Of a DNA stretch of 7,484 nt, positions 1-5,347 are shown piece by piece. The translations under genes were made by a program, and so were the position numbers. The notes below the pieces were generated by a model. The model worked only from the letters and a program-made list of their open reading frames with translations, was not told the origin of the DNA and did no database searches. Numbering within the stretch: the stretch's first letter is position 1; each line of letters starts with the position of its first letter. Source of the stretch: an uncultured Actinomycetes bacterium (GTDB taxonomy: Bacteria; Actinomycetota; Actinomycetes; Nanopelagicales; Nanopelagicaceae); NCBI GenBank assembly GCA_903827345.1, contig CAIKID010000125.1:1-7484 (forward strand), in the 5' to 3' direction.

Positions 1-311
1 AACAAGTAACTAAAAGGATTCTTTAATTTTGGAGAGTAATAATCGTTGGAGCCAAAGACGAAGACGCCAGGAATCTCAAGTAACTGCTCCAAGGCATCGA
101 GAGCAACCGGGACAGCAGCTCGATCTGCCAAGAAGTCACCGGTGCTTATGACAAGGTCGGGTTTGAGCGCTGCAAAACTCTTGATATCTGCGATCTCGAC
201 AGCACGCTTGGGAGTCAGGTGTAGGTCGGAAAAATGAAGAACCCGAATGGGTTGATGCCCCGCTGGCAGAACTGGCAGCGTTGCCTCGCGTAGTCGATAA
301 CTCATAGACAT
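1..311 (-). CDS. metallophosphoesterase, N-terminal part (runs off left edge)
   Basis: This is the first 103 codons of a calcineurin-like phosphoesterase; the rest lies beyond base 1. Reading leftward from the ATG at 311-309, the metal-site motifs appear in order: V-L-H-F-S-D-L-H (D29, H31), then P-D-L-V-I-S-T-G-D (G58, D59), then F-G-S-N-D-Y-Y (N89, D90). The usual GNH box is GSND here, followed by S-P-K-L-K-N-P. This combination is typical, from memory, of the actinobacterial Rv3683-like family, which is thought to act at the membrane or cell wall; its substrate is unknown. The start is ambiguous because a second in-frame ATG lies at 305-303. A G-run lies about 9 bases upstream of the first ATG, and a TATCTT box lies 9 bases upstream of the second. 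The gene is divergent from the GatB/YqeY gene. The family call is secure, the exact start is not. Confidence 0.88.
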   Translation of the reverse strand, partial: MSMSYRLREATLPVLPAGHQPIRVLHFSDLHLTPKRAVEIADIKSFAALKPDLVISTGDFLADRAAVPVALDALEQLLEIPGVFVFGSNDYYSPKLKNPFSYL

Positions 312-325
312 GAGAAGATACCCCC
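312..325. promoter_or_regulatory. 14-bp divergent intergenic gap, promoters must overlap the genes
   Basis: Only 14 bases separate the two divergent start codons at 311 and 326. Seen on the + strand, GAAGAT (314-319) stands 6 bases before the ATG at 326, the same spacing as the clearer TAnnnT boxes elsewhere in this window, but it lacks the first T. On the - strand TATCTT (320-315) stands 3 or 9 bases before the two possible metallophosphoesterase starts. Any -35 elements would have to lie inside the opposite gene. The promoter assignment is inference. Confidence 0.35.
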
Positions 326-784
326 ATGGGACTCAAAGAGATACTTAAGAGCGATCTCACAGAGGCGATTCGCTCCCGTGACGAACTCAAATCGGGCACT
401 ATCCGCATGGTTCTGACAGCCATCACCACCGAAGAGGTGGCGGGAAAAGAAGCTCGCACTTTGACTGAACCCGAAATCATTACCGTTCTCTCTCGCGAAG
501 CGAAGAAGCGCCGCGAAGCTGCTGAAGCATTTACCGATGGTGGCCACCCCGATCGCGCCGAGCGCGAGAAGTTGGAGGGTGAATTCATCATTACCTATTT
601 GCCTGCTCAACTCTCGGAAGATGAAATCAAGAAGATCATTGCAGAGGCGATCACCCAATCAGGCGCCAGCGGGCCATCAGGTATGGGATTAGTTATGAAA
701 ATTATTTCACCGAAAATCGCAGGCAAGGCAGATGGCGGCACCGTCTCGGGGCTCGTTAAAGCCGCACTCACTGGAGGAAACTAA
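326..784 (+). CDS. GatB/YqeY domain protein (YqeY-like)
   Basis: This 152-residue protein has the standard length of stand-alone YqeY-type proteins. The N-terminal half is helical and highly charged, with L-K-S-D-L-T-E-A-I-R-S-R-D (7-19), the conserved R-M-V-L-T-A-I (27-33), and a basic stretch near S-R-E-A-K-K-R-R-E-A (56-65). The C-terminal half carries Y-L-P-A-Q-L-S-E-D-E-I (91-101) and the family signature G-M-G-L-V-M-K (119-125) followed by K-A-D-G-G-T-V-S-G-L-V (134-144). The domain is related to the tRNA-interacting tail of GatB, the amidotransferase subunit that makes Gln-tRNA or Asn-tRNA. The role of the free-standing protein is not established. The gene heads a compact rightward set: its TAA shares a base with the ATG of the next gene. 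The ATG at 326 is the natural start. Confidence 0.93.
   Translation: MGLKEILKSDLTEAIRSRDELKSGTIRMVLTAITTEEVAGKEARTLTEPEIITVLSREAKKRREAAEAFTDGGHPDRAEREKLEGEFIITYLPAQLSEDEIKKIIAEAITQSGASGPSGMGLVMKIISPKIAGKADGGTVSGLVKAALTGGN
773..777 (+). promoter_or_regulatory. Shine-Dalgarno site for the DUF4177 gene
   Basis: GGAGG lies inside the last codons of the GatB/YqeY gene, 6 bases before the ATG at 784. With the overlapping stop/start it supports both the reality of the short downstream gene and translational coupling. Confidence 0.75.
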
Positions 785-942
785 TGACGAAGTTCGAATA
801 TGTCACCGTTCCATTACTGACACATGCTACAAAACAGATTTTAGATAATTGGGGTTCTGAAGGTTGGGAACTTGTACAAGTTATTCCGGCGCCCGGTGGC
901 GGAGATAATTTGGTTGCTTACATGAAAAGGACGGTTGCATAA
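784..942 (+). CDS. small DUF4177-family protein (52 aa)
   Basis: This short gene encodes 52 residues. It begins M-T-K-F-E-Y-V-T-V-P-L-L and continues T-H-A-T-K-Q-I-L-D-N-W-G, G-W-E-L-V-Q-V-I-P, and N-L-V-A-Y-M-K-R near the end. This matches the actinobacterial DUF4177 proteins I recall: an aromatic-rich small fold built around the Y-x-T-V and G-W-E-L-V strands. No biochemical function is known. The ATG overlaps the preceding TAA by one base, and a strong GGAGG site stands 6 bases upstream. The TAA (940-942) is followed immediately by the ATG of the RidA-family gene, so the three genes are almost certainly one transcript. Mycobacteria keep the same pair (Rv3678A next to the RidA-like Rv3678c), which suggests a shared job, although this is inference. 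Confidence 0.88.
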   Translation: MTKFEYVTVPLLTHATKQILDNWGSEGWELVQVIPAPGGGDNLVAYMKRTVA

Positions 943-1401
943 ATGGATGTTCGCGCAAAACTCGCTGAACTTAATCTCACCCTGCCTGTCGCGGCGCTCC
1001 CAGTAGCGGCGTACGTTCCTGCGGTCCGCACCGGCAACTTGGTTTTTACCGCCGGCCAGCTACCGCTCGTTGATGGAAAGATCCCATTTATTGGCAAGGT
1101 TGGTGGAGCTGTAACTCCCGAGCAAGCAAAAGAGATGGCGCAGGTCTGCATCCTTAATGCTCTTGCTGCAGTTGAACTTGTTGCACCAGTCGACTCCATC
1201 GTCAAAGTGGTTCGCGTTGTCGGATATGTCAACGGAGTACCCGGATTTATCTCCGCCCCTGGTGTGGTCAATGGTGCTTCGGAAGTTCTCATCCATATCT
1301 TTGGAGATGCCAACGGTAAGCATGCACGTAGCGCCTTCGGTGTCGCTGAGTTGCCACTAGATGCTCCGGTGGAGATCGAACTTACTGTCGAAGTTGCTTA
1401 G
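943..1401 (+). CDS. RidA/YjgF/UK114-family protein
   Basis: This 152-residue member of the Rid family is somewhat longer than classic RidA (about 128 aa), with a longer N-terminus. Visible signatures are G-N-L-V-F-T-A-G-Q-L-P (31-41), corresponding to the family's T-S-G-Q-x-P, and the C-terminal block H-A-R-S-A-F-G-V-A-E-L-P (127-138). R129 aligns with the substrate-carboxylate-binding Arg105 of Salmonella RidA, and E144 in V-E-I-E-L aligns with Glu120. The usual Ser of the TSGQ motif is Ala37. True RidA hydrolyses 2-aminoacrylate and related enamines/imines made by PLP enzymes. The retained Arg and Glu make deaminase-type chemistry plausible, but the subgroup is not the archetypal one and the substrate is unknown. 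The gene starts directly after the DUF4177 stop; AAGGA lies about 11 bases upstream. It ends the first cluster. Confidence 0.92.
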   Translation: MDVRAKLAELNLTLPVAALPVAAYVPAVRTGNLVFTAGQLPLVDGKIPFIGKVGGAVTPEQAKEMAQVCILNALAAVELVAPVDSIVKVVRVVGYVNGVPGFISAPGVVNGASEVLIHIFGDANGKHARSAFGVAELPLDAPVEIELTVEVA

Positions 1402-1442
1402 CTCTTAGCGAGTTGCTTCGAGTGGGTATATAAAACATACGG

Positions 1443-1475
1443 GGATCCTAAAACAGGCGCATGGGCCTGAGATCC
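1443..1475. repeat. nested inverted repeat (possible RNA hairpin)
   Basis: The outer arms are GGATC (1443-1447) and GATCC (1471-1475). The inner arms are CAGGC (1454-1458) and GCCTG (1465-1469), around a 6-base loop. The left strand has a 6-base bulge and the right strand a single base between the stems. No T-run follows, so an intrinsic terminator is not supported. It could be a leader structure or a processing site. Confidence 0.45.
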
Positions 1476-1519
1476 AAGGCTGTTGCTCGACTGTGAGGTG
1501 GATCCTCGGATATATAAGG

Positions 1520-1548
1520 TTGTTGGGGGTATCAAGACCGACTAAAGT
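1520..1548 (+). promoter_or_regulatory. candidate leaderless promoter of the exported EXORDIUM-like gene
   Basis: TTGTTG (1520-1525) and TAAAGT (1543-1548) are separated by 17 bases, and the -10 box ends 6 bases before the ATG at 1555. There is no Shine-Dalgarno sequence, so transcription would start at or next to the ATG. An alternative promoter, TCGACT (1487-1492) with TATATA (1511-1516) at 18-base spacing, would give a leader of roughly 30 bases. Confidence 0.55.
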
Positions 1549-1554
1549 ACCGAC

Positions 1555-3348
1555 ATGATTTTGACGCGAAAATCCATTATTGCCCTGCTCGCAACTTCCC
1601 TTCTATGTATGTCGCTTACCGCAAGTCGGGCCGACGATGGTGCGTCAACCGAAGGTGATGGCGGCCATGGAAAGATTGAGTTTCCACTCGTCGGTGGAGC
1701 CCCCAAAGGTTTGGTCAACCACTCTTCATTTAAAAATAGCCAACTTGCTGGCGTGGCAAATACATCAGTAGGGCAGTACGGAATCCAATACCACAATGGC
1801 CCAATCATGAATGCCGCCGGCGGCGTTAATGTAAATATCATTTGGTATGGCAATTGGGGAACCGATACCTCCAAGAGCATTCTTCCAACTTTTATCGCGG
1901 GCCTAAATAACTCTCCTTACTTTGCGATCAACACGAGTTATCAGGATGGAGCAGGAGTTGCAGCTACCGCCAAAGTGAATTTACTGGGTCAGTACTCATA
2001 TCCAACAACTACCACATTCGGAACAACATTGACCGATGCTAAAATTCTGACGCTTGCTAAAGGAAGTTTGGGACTCGGAACAATCTCAAGCGCTTTGGAT
2101 CCCAATGCTCTTTACTTGGTATTAACGGCACCCGGTATAAAAGAAAGCTCAGGTTTCCTTAACCTATATTGCGGATGGCACTCATCTGAAACCATGGATT
2201 ACCTCAACACTATTCCAACTCCTGCAGTTGCTCCAGCCACAGATATGAAATACTCATTTGTCGGTGACGCCGGTGGGAATTCAGCATGCACCGGCCCAAC
2301 CAAGACATCCCCAAATTCAAATGTTGGCGCTGATGCCATGACTTCTGTAATCGCGCATGAGCTCGAAGAAACTGTCACAGACCCAGATGGAACTGGGTGG
2401 TGGAGCACTTCTGCAGCCACCCCTGGTTATGAGAACGGTGACCTTTGCGCCTGGAATTTTGGCAGTACCTCATCAACTGGAACCACTTCGACTTTCACCG
2501 GTGCGGTTAGTGCTGCAAGCAACAATGGTCCTTCCAAAACCTCTTCTATTACCTCCGCCACTTACAATGGACTCCTTCCAGCTACGTTAAGCAAAATGGC
2601 AGGAGATGCCACAGGAACTACGATTACCTTCACAACGACGGCAACATCTAACTATGTGACCGGCGATAAGGTGACCCTGCCTGCTGGCCTACCAACTGCT
2701 TTTGCAACACTCAGTAGCACAGTCCAAACAATTTCTGCCATTTCTGGCAAGACATTCGCTATAACGACCGCGGCCACGCCTGCCTTTAAAAGCGTAACGG
2801 CGAATACGTCAGGTACTGTGCTTGTTCAACGCGCTGGTACCACAATTACATATGCGGGTAGCAATTCATTTGCTGTCGGCGATAAGTTAACAGTGGCTGG
2901 TGCAGCTATCACCGCTTACAACGTTACTAACGTTGCGATTACAGCACGTACCTCCACGACATTTACGGTGGCTGCAATTGTGCCGGTAAATACCGCCACT
3001 TTGGGGGCTGTAACTACGCCAGCCATCGCGGGTCGCGCCTCAAGCACCGCTATCTTTACTTACGCCCCAACAACAACCGCCTTTGCGGTAGGAGATAAAG
3101 TTTCAGTCGCGCCATCCGTAACTGCATATACGGTTACGGACGCAACAATCACGGCTGCAACAGGTACAACTTTTACAGTTGCTCTAGTGGTTGCTGCTGG
3201 AACTCCGGCGGCTACATTCACTGCAACCGCGACCGATTTGCATACATCAGTCGCATCTCTATACAACATGACTTTGGGTGGATTGAAATTCCTGGTTCAG
3301 CAGAACTGGGCTAACCGCGCCCCTAATGGAACGTGTGCGCTTTCTTAA
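1555..3348 (+). CDS. exported EXORDIUM/PHI-1-like protein with inserted tandem repeats
   Basis: This 597-residue protein has a signal peptide (basic M-I-L-T-R-K, hydrophobic 8-22, probable cleavage after A26 in T-A-S-R-A), so it is secreted. The mature N-terminal part resembles the phosphate-induced/EXORDIUM family: Y-H-N-G-P-I-M (79-85), I-I-W-Y-G-N-W (95-101), Y-C-G-W-H-S (205-210), V-I-A-H-E-L-E-E-T-V-T-D-P (265-277), and G-Y-E-N-G-D-L-C-A-W (291-300). The expected C-terminal strand of the family, L-G-G-L-K-F-L-V-Q-Q-N-W followed by T-C-A-L-S, appears only at 574-597. Residues of about 303-565 are therefore an insertion, rich in Thr/Ala, with three repeats at about 353-425, 427-492 and 496-560. 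The four mature cysteines (206, 245, 298, 594) all lie outside the insertion. H268-E269-x-x-E272 resembles a metal site, but no activity is proven. Plant EXO proteins act in the cell wall; the bacterial role is unknown. The start is supported by the leaderless-type promoter. Confidence 0.75.
   Translation: MILTRKSIIALLATSLLCMSLTASRADDGASTEGDGGHGKIEFPLVGGAPKGLVNHSSFKNSQLAGVANTSVGQYGIQYHNGPIMNAAGGVNVNIIWYGNWGTDTSKSILPTFIAGLNNSPYFAINTSYQDGAGVAATAKVNLLGQYSYPTTTTFGTTLTDAKILTLAKGSLGLGTISSALDPNALYLVLTAPGIKESSGFLNLYCGWHSSETMDYLNTIPTPAVAPATDMKYSFVGDAGGNSACTGPTKTSPNSNVGADAMTSVIAHELEETVTDPDGTGWWSTSAATPGYENGDLCAWNFGSTSSTGTTSTFTGAVSAASNNGPSKTSSITSATYNGLLPATLSKMAGDATGTTITFTTTATSNYVTGDKVTLPAGLPTAFATLSSTVQTISAISGKTFAITTAATPAFKSVTANTSGTVLVQRAGTTITYAGSNSFAVGDKLTVAGAAITAYNVTNVAITARTSTTFTVAAIVPVNTATLGAVTTPAIAGRASSTAIFTYAPTTTAFAVGDKVSVAPSVTAYTVTDATITAATGTTFTVALVVAAGTPAATFTATATDLHTSVASLYNMTLGGLKFLVQQNWANRAPNGTCALS
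2611..3234 (+). repeat. three tandem Thr/Ala-rich beta-type protein repeats
   Basis: Inside the exported protein, three units of about 65-73 residues share a pattern: T-T-I-T-F/Y, then a short spacer, then V-G-D-K-V/L-T-V, then a turn with A-Y-N/T-V-T, then A-T/I-T-A, then T-T-F-T-V-A. The units are at about 2611-2829, 2833-3030 and 3040-3234. Repeats 2 and 3 are the closest pair (F-A-V-G-D-K in both); repeat 1 is longer and more divergent. The pattern resembles beta-rich repeats I recall from phage virion proteins and large secreted bacterial proteins, which often serve as spacers or binding modules. That assignment is inference. The nucleotide sequences have diverged, so this is an old duplication rather than a recent one. 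Confidence 0.75.
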
Positions 3349-3363
3349 GACGGTAAGTAAGGG

Positions 3364-4053
3364 CTAACGGCCGCGCTTAGTAACCCGTTCTACATCTGTG
3401 ACGAGCACTGCGCGGGGTTCTAGCTTCACCCAACCACGCGCCGCAAAATCGGCGAGGGCTTTATTTACGGTCTCGCGAGATGCGCCAACTAGCTGAGCTA
3501 ACTCTTCTTGTGTTAGATCGTGGTTGACATGTAGACCATCTTCCTTTTGAACGCCAAAGCGTTCTCCCAGATCCATGATCGCCTTTGCAACACGGCCCGG
3601 AACATCAGCGAAGACTAAGTCAGCCAAGACCTCATTAGATTTACGGAGACGTTGCGCCAAGCGGCGCAAAAGTTCAAGGGATGTTTGTGGACTCGAAGTT
3701 ACCAGACCCATTACTGCATCGTGTGCGAGAGATACTAATCGCGCATCAGTAACTGCGGTCGCTGTTGAAGTGCGCGGTTCTGGATCAAAGAGTGAGAGCT
3801 CGCCGAACATCTCGCCAGGTCCAAGAATTGAAAGGAGATTTTCGCGGCCATCTGCGCTGGTTGTGCCTAACTTGATTTTGCCGTGAACGACAACATATAG
3901 GCGATCGCCCTCTTGTCCCTCTTTAAAGAGAACTTGGCCCTTGTTAAGTTTGAGAGCCACCATCGATGCACGAAGCGCATGAGAGGCATCATCATCAAGT
4001 GCACTAAATAGGGGAGCTTTCCGGATGATTAGATCGTCTTCTTTTTGGTTCAC
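3364..4053 (-). CDS. crp: Crp/Fnr-family cyclic-nucleotide regulator (GlxR type)
   Basis: This 229-residue regulator has the full two-domain layout. The N-terminal cyclic-nucleotide-binding beta roll covers about 12-125, with F-G-E-L-S-L-F-D-P-E-P-R-T-S-T-A as the phosphate-binding cassette (E85, R94, T95, S96), consistent with cAMP binding. A long dimer helix follows (about 123-147). The C-terminal winged helix contains L-T-Q-E-E-L-A-Q-L-V-G (180-190) and the recognition helix S-R-E-T-V-N-K-A-L (192-200). R193 and E194 match the base-reading Arg180 and Glu181 of E. coli CRP, and K198 stands where CRP has Arg185, as in corynebacterial GlxR. In actinobacteria this protein is a global regulator of carbon and energy genes. 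The start codon is GTG (4053-4051), supported by a TAGGGT box 6 bases upstream. It is divergent from nth, as in mycobacteria. No clear TGTGA-N6-TCACA site was found in the window. Confidence 0.95.
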   Translation of the reverse strand: MNQKEDDLIIRKAPLFSALDDDASHALRASMVALKLNKGQVLFKEGQEGDRLYVVVHGKIKLGTTSADGRENLLSILGPGEMFGELSLFDPEPRTSTATAVTDARLVSLAHDAVMGLVTSSPQTSLELLRRLAQRLRKSNEVLADLVFADVPGRVAKAIMDLGERFGVQKEDGLHVNHDLTQEELAQLVGASRETVNKALADFAARGWVKLEPRAVLVTDVERVTKRGR

Positions 4054-4059
4054 GGGTTG

Positions 4060-4089
4060 ACCCTACATCCAGTGCCCACCTCGCTCCAA
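4060..4089 (-). promoter_or_regulatory. candidate leaderless promoter of crp
   Basis: Reading leftward, TTGGAG (4089-4084) and TAGGGT (4065-4060) are separated by 18 bases, and the -10 box ends 6 bases before the GTG start at 4053. No Shine-Dalgarno sequence is present. The inverted words GGGTTG (4054-4059) and CAACCC (4087-4092) flank this promoter and could be operator half-sites or chance. Confidence 0.5.
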
Positions 4090-4112
4090 CCCTTGCGCCC
4101 TGACCGATCCCC

Positions 4113-4118
4113 TAGGCT
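4113..4118 (+). promoter_or_regulatory. candidate -10 box of nth (leaderless)
   Basis: TAGGCT ends 6 bases before the GTG start of nth at 4125. No Shine-Dalgarno sequence precedes the start. A well-spaced -35 is not obvious; TTGCGC at 4093-4098 is only 14 bases away. The 71-bp region 4054-4124 is shared with the divergent crp promoter. Confidence 0.5.
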
Positions 4119-4124
4119 AGCAAT

Positions 4125-4826
4125 GTGAATGAAAGCGTTGAGGAGAGGCGCAAACGCGCCCGTGCTATCTACCGTATCCTCACCAAGCGCTACCCAGATG
4201 TGCATTGTGAGCTAGATTTCAAGACCCCCTTCCAACTCCTCGTTGCAACGGTCTTATCGGCACAATGTACTGACAAGCGGGTCAACCAAGTGACGCCGGC
4301 GCTTTTCAAGAAATATGGAACTCCCCGCAAGATGGCCGCCGCTCCAGTTCTCGATTTAGAGGAGATCATTCACTCGCTTGGCTTTTACCATTCCAAGGCG
4401 CAGAATATTAAATCTCTCAGTGAGCGATTGATTACGGAGTACAACTCAGAAGTTCCTGGTGATCTCGACGAATTGGTGACCCTGTCTGGCGTTGGGCGTA
4501 AGACGGCAAATGTCGTCCTGGGTCATACCTTTGGAATCCCTGGAATCACGGTTGATACGCACTTCGGTCGCTTGAGTCGTCGCTTCGAATGGAGCGATTC
4601 TCAAGACCCGGTAAGGGTGGAGCACGAAGTGGGAGCGCTTATTCCACAAAGAGAGTGGACCAATCTCTCACAGCGAATGATCTGGCACGGCCGTCGCATC
4701 TGCCACTCCCGTAAACCTGCCTGCGGGGCCTGCCCTCTCGCAGCGCTCTGTCCATCATTCGGAATCGGTGAGGTCGATAAGATCAGGGCCCTACAACTTG
4801 TAAAGAGAGATGAGGACTTTAGATGA
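4125..4826 (+). CDS. nth: endonuclease III (DNA glycosylase/AP lyase)
   Basis: This 233-residue protein is close to the usual length of actinobacterial Nth. It removes oxidised pyrimidines and cleaves the abasic site in base-excision repair. Visible features in order are the N-terminal helix with F-Q-L-L-V-A-T-V-L-S-A-Q-C-T-D (36-50), the helix-hairpin-helix L-S-G-V-G-R-K-T-A (120-128) containing the catalytic lysine K126, and I-T-V-D-T-H (141-146) with the catalytic aspartate D144. The 4Fe-4S loop has cysteines at 193, 200, 203 and 209, giving the exact C-x6-C-x2-C-x5-C spacing. All key residues are intact. The start is GTG at 4125, placed 6 bases after a TAGGCT box. The stop overlaps the next gene's ATG (ATGA at 4823-4826), so nth leads an operon. 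Confidence 0.97.
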   Translation: MNESVEERRKRARAIYRILTKRYPDVHCELDFKTPFQLLVATVLSAQCTDKRVNQVTPALFKKYGTPRKMAAAPVLDLEEIIHSLGFYHSKAQNIKSLSERLITEYNSEVPGDLDELVTLSGVGRKTANVVLGHTFGIPGITVDTHFGRLSRRFEWSDSQDPVRVEHEVGALIPQREWTNLSQRMIWHGRRICHSRKPACGACPLAALCPSFGIGEVDKIRALQLVKRDEDFR

Positions 4827-5347
4827 AGTTAATTCTGATCGCCCTCGTCAGCTCTGGACTTACATTTCTCTCCCCAGTTGCCGTAGAGGCAGGCACTGGA
4901 GCTGTCGTCAATTGCTCCACAATATTGGTGGCGAAGAGCGTTACCAATGGTATTTCACTTCCCTGCCTTAATAATAAATCACACGTTATCTATGAGGCGA
5001 TACGGGGACCCGTTGTGGTTAATGTATTTGGCTCCTGGTGCGAACCGTGCAATCAAGAGATTCCGCACTTTTTGGATTTGCAAGCGATGCACAAAGTTTC
5101 TATCGTGGGAATTGATGTAGAAGAGACAAATATGCAAGCTGGGCGCAACTTTGTCATCAAAAAGCAGATGACCTGGCCGGTCCTCTTTGACCTTACGAGC
5201 ATTACTCGGGGGATCTTTGGGATGGGAGTACCGGTCACCTGGTTTATCGATGCTCAGGGCAAAGTCGTGTACAAGCAGATTGGCCTCATTAAATCCACGG
5301 CCCAGCTGAAGGCAGAAGTAACTAAGTATTTGAAGATTAAATTATGA
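4823..5347 (+). CDS. TlpA-like exported thiol-disulfide thioredoxin
   Basis: The 174-residue product has an N-terminal hydrophobic signal sequence (3-20, probable cleavage after A23 in A-V-E-A), so the thioredoxin fold faces outside the membrane. The active site is G-S-W-C-E-P-C (70-76), with the redox cysteines C73 and C76. The cis-proline loop is G-V-P-V-T-W (135-140, P137), followed by F-I-D-A-Q-G-K-V-V (141-149). This is the classic TlpA/ResA layout: reduction or exchange of disulfides in exported proteins. C31 and C48 form an extra N-terminal cysteine pair, common as I recall in actinobacterial TlpA proteins. The gene overlaps nth by ATGA, with GAGGA at 4812-4816, and overlaps the following gene the same way. 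Mycobacteria have the same nth-tlpA order (Rv3674c, Rv3673c). The partner protein is unknown. Confidence 0.92.
   Translation: MKLILIALVSSGLTFLSPVAVEAGTGAVVNCSTILVAKSVTNGISLPCLNNKSHVIYEAIRGPVVVNVFGSWCEPCNQEIPHFLDLQAMHKVSIVGIDVEETNMQAGRNFVIKKQMTWPVLFDLTSITRGIFGMGVPVTWFIDAQGKVVYKQIGLIKSTAQLKAEVTKYLKIKL

Larger units (their letters stand above)
1402..1554. other. intergenic region with hairpins and repeated short words
   Basis: This 153-bp gap lies between the RidA-family gene and the large exported protein. It holds a nested inverted repeat (1443-1475), a smaller GAGG/CCTC hairpin (1495-1507), and a GTAT/ATAC hairpin (1426-1440). Several words occur twice: GTTGCT followed by a CGA-containing stretch (from 1412 and from 1482), GGATCCT (1443 and 1500), and TATATAA (1427 and 1511). 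No poly-T tract follows the hairpins, and I recognise no tRNA or known riboswitch. The region most likely carries the promoter and leader of the downstream gene. Confidence 0.5.

Noticed and set aside
136..591. Minus-strand open frame of 151 codons across the divergent gap
   Set aside because: It crosses two recognised genes and their start region; the metallophosphoesterase frame at 1-311 has clear DLH, GD and GSND motifs, whereas this frame has none.
918..1313. Minus-strand open frame of 131 codons opposite the RidA-family gene
   Set aside because: It lies wholly within the opposite strand of a well-recognised gene, shows no family motif, and its composition fits a shadow of that gene.
1490..1507. 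TGTGA at 1492-1496 as a Crp/GlxR half-site before the exported gene
   Set aside because: The second half-site expected six bases later (TCACA) is TCCTC; other TGTGA words in the window likewise lack a partner.
1402..1554. tRNA or known riboswitch in the gap
   Set aside because: No cloverleaf, no T-loop GTTCRA element and no recognisable conserved core of cobalamin, ydaO, GEMM or SAM types was seen.
1600..1612. Possible lipobox around C18 (S-L-L-C) of the exported EXORDIUM-like protein
   Set aside because: The residue before the Cys is Leu rather than Gly or Ala, and a good signal-peptidase I site follows at A26.
3341..3363. Terminator between the exported gene and crp
   Set aside because: Only a 4-bp CTTA/TAAG stem can be drawn in the 15-bp gap and its edge, with no T-run on either strand.
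3308..3368. Direct repeat GGGCTAAC at 3308-3315 and 3361-3368 near the convergent ends of the exported gene and crp
   Set aside because: It is only 8 bases long with no associated mobile-element features; chance or coding constraint is sufficient.
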